Part shown: positions 36,701 through 40,143 of the stretch, piece after piece
Layout: every line of letters starts with the position of its first letter
How positions within the stretch are numbered: position 1 is the first letter of the stretch
Source of the DNA: a bacterium BMS3Bbin13
GTDB lineage: Bacteria > Pseudomonadota > Gammaproteobacteria > 21-64-14
Assembly (NCBI GenBank): GCA_002897735.1
Contig: BDTW01000053.1
Location: forward strand, 1 to 40,143
DNA length: 40,143 nt
Direction: 5' to 3'
Notes under the pieces: model-generated
What the model was told of the DNA's origin: nothing
Databases searched by the model: none
The model's input: the letters and a program-made list of their open reading frames with translations, nothing else
Made by a program: the position numbers and the translations under genes

Positions 36701-37393
36701 GAAGGCATCCACGGAAACTACCGGCGATTCTTCAAATCCGTCGCCGACAAATCGCTGCTCCACCAGGAGGCCTTCTCCATCTTCGACGACAATCAGTTCG
36801 ACGCCCGGGACATCCGCACCCGCGACGAGATCATGGACAAGCTGTTCCAGGGGGGAGACGCCCGGGTGCGGGAGGAACTTCTGCGCATGGCCGACTACCG
36901 GGAATATTTCGACTTCGACATCTACCGGGTGCACGAGGGCGAGCGCATCTCTCTGGCCGAGGACGCCACCGGCAGCGGCGGACAACTGGAAACCGCCGCC
37001 TACGCCATCCGCTCCGCCTCGGTCATCAACGCCTTCAAGCTGGGCGACCGCCGCAGCCCCCGGCATTGCCGCTTCCTGCTCTTCGACGAGACCTTCGCCA
37101 AGACCGACGAACAGCGCTCGGTGGAGATCCTCAAGCTGCTCACCCGATCACTGAAGCTGCAGATCCTTTTTGTCGTGCCCTCCCGCGCCGCCGGCGTCTT
37201 CAAGCCCGTCCTCACCGATCAGCACGTCTTTACCAAGTTCAACTCCGTCAATGCGCCGGGTGAGCTGAGCACCGTGGTGGAGGTGAAGTCGGAAACGCTG
37301 GACAGGGAGAAAGTGGCCCGGCTCTGGGAACAGCGAAAAGAAGAGGTCATGATTCAGGCAGGACTTGAATTCGACGCCATGGAGGACGAGTAG
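33716..37393 (+). CDS. jetC: Wadjet SMC-like ATPase JetC
   Basis: The protein has 1225 residues. Walker A is GGNGTGKT at 29-36. From about 230 to 520 and 690 to 950 it is coiled coil with a hinge-like globular part between (VLCELVEMSAGREDWQPVIEAYLGG). The C-terminal head has the ABC signature GSGGQ at 1086-1090 and Walker B LLFDETFAK with Asp1124 and Glu1125. MukB-like SMC subunits of this kind (COG4913) form the DNA-extruding motor of Wadjet: two JetABC dimers pull DNA loops and detect plasmids small enough to be pulled tight, which JetD then cleaves. The gene is intact, ends 54 bases before the convergent GH130 gene and has the same GC-rich codon use as its neighbours. Confidence 0.92.
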   Translation: MRIDRVIIINWGTLPNREYAMGPLTLFTGGNGTGKTTLADAIQTVMTAARDTFYKFNPGQDESSQRGRYGKVPRTLASYVLGADRNKLARPTSAHGYVALVFRTTAGVEADGDPFTALIGVSADLGTDGKRRAPRTIDQVNLILTGVALKQGDLVTDEGAGRQDRIVPVEKIENHLKVRFGSRAVRGFRDKIGYLKTLWGYLRNCNGMAISELEAAQATRTWSRLMAHSPIGSINDFVRHEILERRDVAGDLDHMIQSVQTFNQLKQQAAELEARIETLRRIEQYGTQIERGYRALVEKRLLLAEVERFELERRREQAQERIETFRQEQHRLGQRRTILKSELEQADDTRIRLEAERGGHPVLIQKRDLERTLEENRNLQRERVTGLLVALQNLQGKLDTLDQLAVLAPELRSDTQLADGVAAIRSRAAPLSALDLGGFRRQLQQTIAREESLYDPAPFAAFAERAGGVHIDDLLAEIRAQVANRDGLHDKTLLSRQRLVDEHQRLSEALTETEKQLGRLRRGEQPLPPATAAALEIIREEQPGARPRVLCELVEMSAGREDWQPVIEAYLGGNRFVILVEPDYESGTTRLLKQQGLHRCKIVQGEHARKDAAHRSVEPNTLVNCLKVDDPTALAYLLGNYGNVKLTGDMETLRWTPRGIMKEGFASGGYTQFPCLARRDDMVFGHKAREYRIESLLQKKQETEKELAQIDERLGALGRLSDCLQTLKTDTVLEETAITLYDNAEQMARIREQIAGLDLRGAEPLEQRYQAARVQIERLKKEQEAAIHREGEIAKELQYLHEQLEQCTGELTAAGKRLETARERVRGLSRPDKDYDADDIVAKIAARARGGTHEAESLTAQIEQEERQFNGYWPNYRALIREYNGQGHARDESVTLPLQALEVNTLRGNDDFFLFMSIQHGVRARLHVLESSILIAISEQLEGIKQEIDKAVTNDFVNLVMDNIRKGEQQIRDLNQTLKQHRFGDEEFEFVAHPREGIHGNYRRFFKSVADKSLLHQEAFSIFDDNQFDARDIRTRDEIMDKLFQGGDARVREELLRMADYREYFDFDIYRVHEGERISLAEDATGSGGQLETAAYAIRSASVINAFKLGDRRSPRHCRFLLFDETFAKTDEQRSVEILKLLTRSLKLQILFVVPSRAAGVFKPVLTDQHVFTKFNSVNAPGELSTVVEVKSETLDREKVARLWEQRKEEVMIQAGLEFDAMEDE

Positions 37394-37447
37394 CCGGGCG
37401 TCCGCTCACCCTCCGACCCCGGGCGTCCGGTGGCTGCTTCGGCAAGG

Positions 37448-38407
37448 TCAATAGGGCGGCCGGCTGTTGCCGAGGCACAGATCCACCAGGTCGGAGAGGC
37501 GCGCGGTCCCGACACACATCACGGTATCCGCGCCACCCCAGTAAATCTTTACGCCGCCGTCGTCATCCGCGACCGCACCGCAGGTAAAGACGACGTTGTG
37601 CACATAGCCCGTGATCTCCCAGGGATCCTCCGGGGCCAGCACCCATTCATCCGAGACGCCGATGATCTTCGTCGGATCGGCGAGGTCGTGCAATGCCACG
37701 CCGAGGCGATAGAGCGCCCCGCCCATGGTCTCGAATACCCCGTGATAGATACTGAGCCAGCCGCGCCCGGTGCGAATCGGCGTCGCCCCGGGGCCGATCT
37801 TCAACTCGTCCCAGTGATATTGCACCGGTTTCATCACTACCTCGGAATCGCCCCAGTGCACCAGGTCCGGCGACCACGACAGCCACACGGACCAGGGGCC
37901 GGTCTGCGAATGGGGACGATCCAGCCGGGCGTAACGGCCGTTGAACCGCTCCGGGAAGATGACGACATTGCGCATGTCCGCCTGCGTGATCAGCGCAACC
38001 CGTTCGACGGAGCGGAAATCCCGAGTCACGGCCAACCCGATGCGCACCCCGTGGCGCGAGTAGGCGCTGTAGGTGATCAGGTATTCCCCGTCGATACACG
38101 AGATTCGGGGATCCTCCACCCCGAATGCCTCATATTCCGCGAATGTGCCTTCCGTCGACGGGATCATGAACGGTTTCGGTCCGGCCGTGAACTTGAACCC
38201 GTCCTCACTCTCGGCGATGCCGATGATCGAGCGACCGCTACGCAGGTGGGATCGAAACAGCATGATGATTCGCCCGTCATAACGCGCGATGCCGGCGTTG
38301 TGTACGGTCTCCACCGGATAGGGGATATCGTCCCGGGTGAGAATCGGGTTGGCCGGGCAGCGCTCGATCACCGGCCGAAGGTCATGCCTACTACGAGCAG
38401 CGGCCAT
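37448..38407 (-). CDS. GH130-family glycoside phosphorylase/hydrolase
   Basis: The protein has 319 residues from the ATG at 38405-38407, with a strong GGAGG six bases before it inside the upstream gene. It is a five-bladed beta-propeller type: NPILTRDDIPYP, ETVHNAGIARYDGRIIMLFR, the catalytic Asp in GVEDPRI, KIGPGATPIRTGRGWLSIYHG and IYWGGADTVMCVGTA near the end. GH130 enzymes act mostly on beta-mannosides, cleaving them with phosphate to mannose 1-phosphate, or in some branches with water. Which subtype this is cannot be told. It overlaps the GT-cupin gene by 17 bases and is probably its operon partner. Confidence 0.9.
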   Translation of the reverse strand: MAAARSRHDLRPVIERCPANPILTRDDIPYPVETVHNAGIARYDGRIIMLFRSHLRSGRSIIGIAESEDGFKFTAGPKPFMIPSTEGTFAEYEAFGVEDPRISCIDGEYLITYSAYSRHGVRIGLAVTRDFRSVERVALITQADMRNVVIFPERFNGRYARLDRPHSQTGPWSVWLSWSPDLVHWGDSEVVMKPVQYHWDELKIGPGATPIRTGRGWLSIYHGVFETMGGALYRLGVALHDLADPTKIIGVSDEWVLAPEDPWEITGYVHNVVFTCGAVADDDGGVKIYWGGADTVMCVGTARLSDLVDLCLGNSRPPY

Positions 38408-39740
38408 AGTCGTCCTCCAGCCGGACAATGTCGTCTTCCCCGAAATAATCCCCCATCTGCACCTCGACCAGGACCAGCGGGATGTCGCCGGGGTTCATGA
38501 TCCTATGCACCGCACCCCTCGGAACGTCCACGGACCGCCCCGGCCCAAGCGGGATTTCCCGATCCCCGACGGTGACCAGCGCCTCGCCGCTGATCACGAT
38601 CCAGTGCTCCGCGCGGCGCCGGTGCTTCTGCAGACTCAGCCGCCCGCCCGGTTTGACGATGATTTCCTTGATCTTGTGATCGTCCCGTTCGAGCAGGTCG
38701 TCATAGTGGCCCCACGGCCGATAGTTCTCCCGCCGGTCGAGGATTCTTCGGTAGACCTCCAGATAGGCGCGCGCCATGTGCTGACAGGTAAAGCGTTGCT
38801 CCACCTCGTCCCGGCAGGCGCGCCGGTCGAGCGAGGCGATCCCGTCCACCGCCTGCACGGCGGCGTCCACATCGGCCACGATGAATCCCGTGCGGCCGTC
38901 GCGAATGATCTCCGGCATCGACCCGCGCCCATAGGCGATCACCGGTGTACCACAGGCCATGGCCTCGACCACGCTCAGCCCGAAAGGCTCGTCGAAGTGT
39001 ATCAGGTGCAATAGCGCCCGCGCGCCGCCCAGCACCTCCTGTCTTTTTTCCGGCCCGACGGAGCCGAGGTATTCCACGGTGGATCCATCGATATGCGGCT
39101 CGACCTGTTCCCGGAAGTACGCCTCGTCCTGCACGATCCCGGCGATCACCAGCCGGATGCCGGTCCTGCGCGCCACCTCGATGGCGTCAACGACACCCTT
39201 GTGGGGGTGGATACGCCCGAAGAACAACAGGTAGTCTCCCGCGTCTTCACGATAGGGGAATTGCGTGAGGTCGATGCCATGATGAACGGTTGCGATGTAA
39301 TCAAGTTCCGGGCTCTTGTCGGCCTCACTGATCGCCACATAGTAGGTCCGGCCGTTGTATTTTTTATAGACCGGCAAAATCGCCGGAGAAGAGAATCCAT
39401 GGATCGTCGTAACGAGCGGCGTATGGGTAAAACCGCTGTAAGTGAGCGGCAGAAAATCGAACTGGTTGTGAATGAGATCGAACTCGTCCGCACGCTCGAA
39501 TACCTCCGCGATATGCAGGCATTCCCAGACCTTTGGATCAATCGAAGGATCCTCCGACCAGGGTCGTTCGCAGACCCAGGCAAGTTCGCCGCTGGTGTGG
39601 GAATCCCCGGTCGCAAACAGCGTCACATCCACGCCCATCACCACCAGTTGTTCGGTCAGGAGGTTGACCACGTTTTCCCACGGCCCGTAATGGCGCGGGG
39701 GGGTGCGCCAGGACAGGGGGCTTAGCATCGCGATCTTCAT
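38391..39740 (-). CDS. GT4 glycosyltransferase fused to type II PMI cupin domain
   Basis: The protein has 449 residues from the ATG at 39738-39740, opening MKIAMLSPLSWRTPPRHYGP, the usual start of such GT4 enzymes. The GT-B fold fills 1-335: FDLIHNQFDFLPL, LLFFGRIHPHKG (about 171-182) and EPFGLSVVEAMACG with Glu251 and Glu259 of the E-x7-E motif. Residues about 340-445 are a separate cupin of the mannose-6-phosphate isomerase type II kind: PWGHYDDLLERDDHKIKEI, KPGGRLSLQKHRRRAEHW, then VISGEALVTVG and PRGAVHRIMNPG. In ManC-type enzymes this domain interconverts fructose 6-phosphate and mannose 6-phosphate. A chain with both suggests local supply of mannose donor or sugar sensing. No clear Shine-Dalgarno was found before the ATG; a longer frame to 39938 adds non-coding-looking residues. 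Confidence 0.9.
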   Translation of the reverse strand: MKIAMLSPLSWRTPPRHYGPWENVVNLLTEQLVVMGVDVTLFATGDSHTSGELAWVCERPWSEDPSIDPKVWECLHIAEVFERADEFDLIHNQFDFLPLTYSGFTHTPLVTTIHGFSSPAILPVYKKYNGRTYYVAISEADKSPELDYIATVHHGIDLTQFPYREDAGDYLLFFGRIHPHKGVVDAIEVARRTGIRLVIAGIVQDEAYFREQVEPHIDGSTVEYLGSVGPEKRQEVLGGARALLHLIHFDEPFGLSVVEAMACGTPVIAYGRGSMPEIIRDGRTGFIVADVDAAVQAVDGIASLDRRACRDEVEQRFTCQHMARAYLEVYRRILDRRENYRPWGHYDDLLERDDHKIKEIIVKPGGRLSLQKHRRRAEHWIVISGEALVTVGDREIPLGPGRSVDVPRGAVHRIMNPGDIPLVLVEVQMGDYFGEDDIVRLEDDYGRCS

Positions 39741-39959
39741 AAAAAGGGGCCTGCGTGAACGCCTGCGCGCGACCCACGCGCCGGGGGGAGTGCTGTCATG
39801 ATCGGGGGCCACCGATACACCACAGTAGCACGATTGGCCGGAGACGCCACCGGCATGGGAGCCGGTCGCAAAAAAATAGTCTAATTTATTGGAAATTCGA
39901 TTATAATTCGGCTTGGTCGGCCATGCGGGCCACACCATGAGACAGAGGGTTCATAGCGC
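39741..39959. promoter_or_regulatory. Divergent intergenic region, A+T-rich centre
   Basis: Between the GT-cupin gene and the last, partial gene. A+T-rich bases about 39868-39907 contain ATTATAAT (39900-39907), which reads as a -10 box on either strand, though neither side has a good -35. A dyad ACCGGC / GCCGGT lies at 39849-39866 and is followed by a run of seven A. Confidence 0.4.
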
Positions 39960-40143
39960 GTGGATGCGATGAAGATGGAAATCAGACACACCACCCCGCA
40001 AGCACGGCGAAAGTTGAAAGTGATAGAGGGAAAGAGCGGCCGCGTCATCACCCGGCCGTATCTGCCGTCCGGTGAAGAACGCATCCGAAACGTCATCAAA
40101 CGGGTGTTGAGCCTGGGCGAGAACGAAACGCGTACACTGCTGG
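39960..40143 (+). CDS. N-terminus of a probable second GH130-type protein (partial)
   Basis: The frame from the GTG at 39960, ten bases after AGAGGG, runs to the window end and gives about 61 residues; ATGs at 39969 and 39975 are possible starts. MEIRHTTPQARRKLKVI and then VITRPYLPSGEERIRNVIKR, VLSLGENETRTLL resemble the N-terminal extension of the long GH130 proteins (about 490 residues), where RPF-PGxExRI is followed by a helix and the propeller. The propeller would lie outside the window, so the family call rests on the extension only. It is divergent from the GT-cupin gene, and with GH130 at 37448 would make a mannoside cluster. Confidence 0.55.
   Translation, partial: MDAMKMEIRHTTPQARRKLKVIEGKSGRVITRPYLPSGEERIRNVIKRVLSLGENETRTLL

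Noticed and set aside
39849-39876. Intrinsic terminator at the ACCGGC/GCCGGT dyad followed by seven A
   Set aside because: The A run follows the stem on the plus strand, so the U run would precede the stem on the minus-strand RNA. Neither strand gives stem then U tract.

Overview
The window is GC-rich, densely coded bacterial DNA. The block tRNA-Arg, tRNA-Ser, csrA, lysC, alaS, recX, recA, thpR, pncC, mutS, with fdxA a little further on, is the conserved neighbourhood of gammaproteobacteria. The proteins look like those of the purple-sulfur/Ectothiorhodospiraceae side of that class. This placement is an inference from gene order and protein character, not from a search.

Layout. (1) 1-1600 is the end of a probable genomic island: a truncated FAD/NAD-linked disulfide oxidoreductase joined to the tail of an IS200/IS605 element, then a tyrosine integrase pointing away from the 3' end of tRNA-Arg. 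(2) 1600-9075 is the housekeeping core on the minus strand. (3) 9076-9558 is a gene-free, palindrome-rich spacer before mutS (plus strand). (4) 12126-16256, minus strand, is an outer-membrane barrel gene downstream of a four-gene stressosome-like operon: diguanylate cyclase, RsbT-like kinase fused to a PP2C phosphatase, RsbR-like scaffold, RsbS-like scaffold. (5) 16500-17818 carries fdxA and cnoX. (6) 17879-22105, minus strand, is a four-gene unit nfeD, slipin, membrane diguanylate cyclase, xerD. (7) 22163-26618 carries an ACP-FAAL-acyltransferase fusion and pncB. (8) 26619-37393 is a defence island: an SF1 helicase with ankyrin-type repeat, flanked by duplicated pcnB-distal DNA (the 3' end of pncB and its palindromes), followed by a complete Wadjet system whose jetD is divergent from jetABC. 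(9) 37448-40143 is the edge of a mannose/glycan cluster: GH130 protein, a GT4 glycosyltransferase fused to a type II phosphomannose-isomerase cupin, and the start of a probable second GH130-type gene that runs off the window.

How the parts work together. The stressosome set should turn a stress signal into c-di-GMP: RsbR and RsbS hold the kinase domain, phosphorylation frees it, and the fused phosphatase resets the complex. A second cyclase sits in the nfeD/slipin membrane operon, so two c-di-GMP inputs lie within 5 kb. JetA, JetB and JetC form an SMC-type motor that with the JetD nuclease destroys closed circular plasmids. The helicase-ankyrin gene beside it is the best candidate here for an uncharacterised defence gene. 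The duplicated pncB end shows that this region has been rearranged.

Most start codons were moved inward from the longest reading frame on the basis of family alignment from memory and Shine-Dalgarno position. No database comparison was possible.
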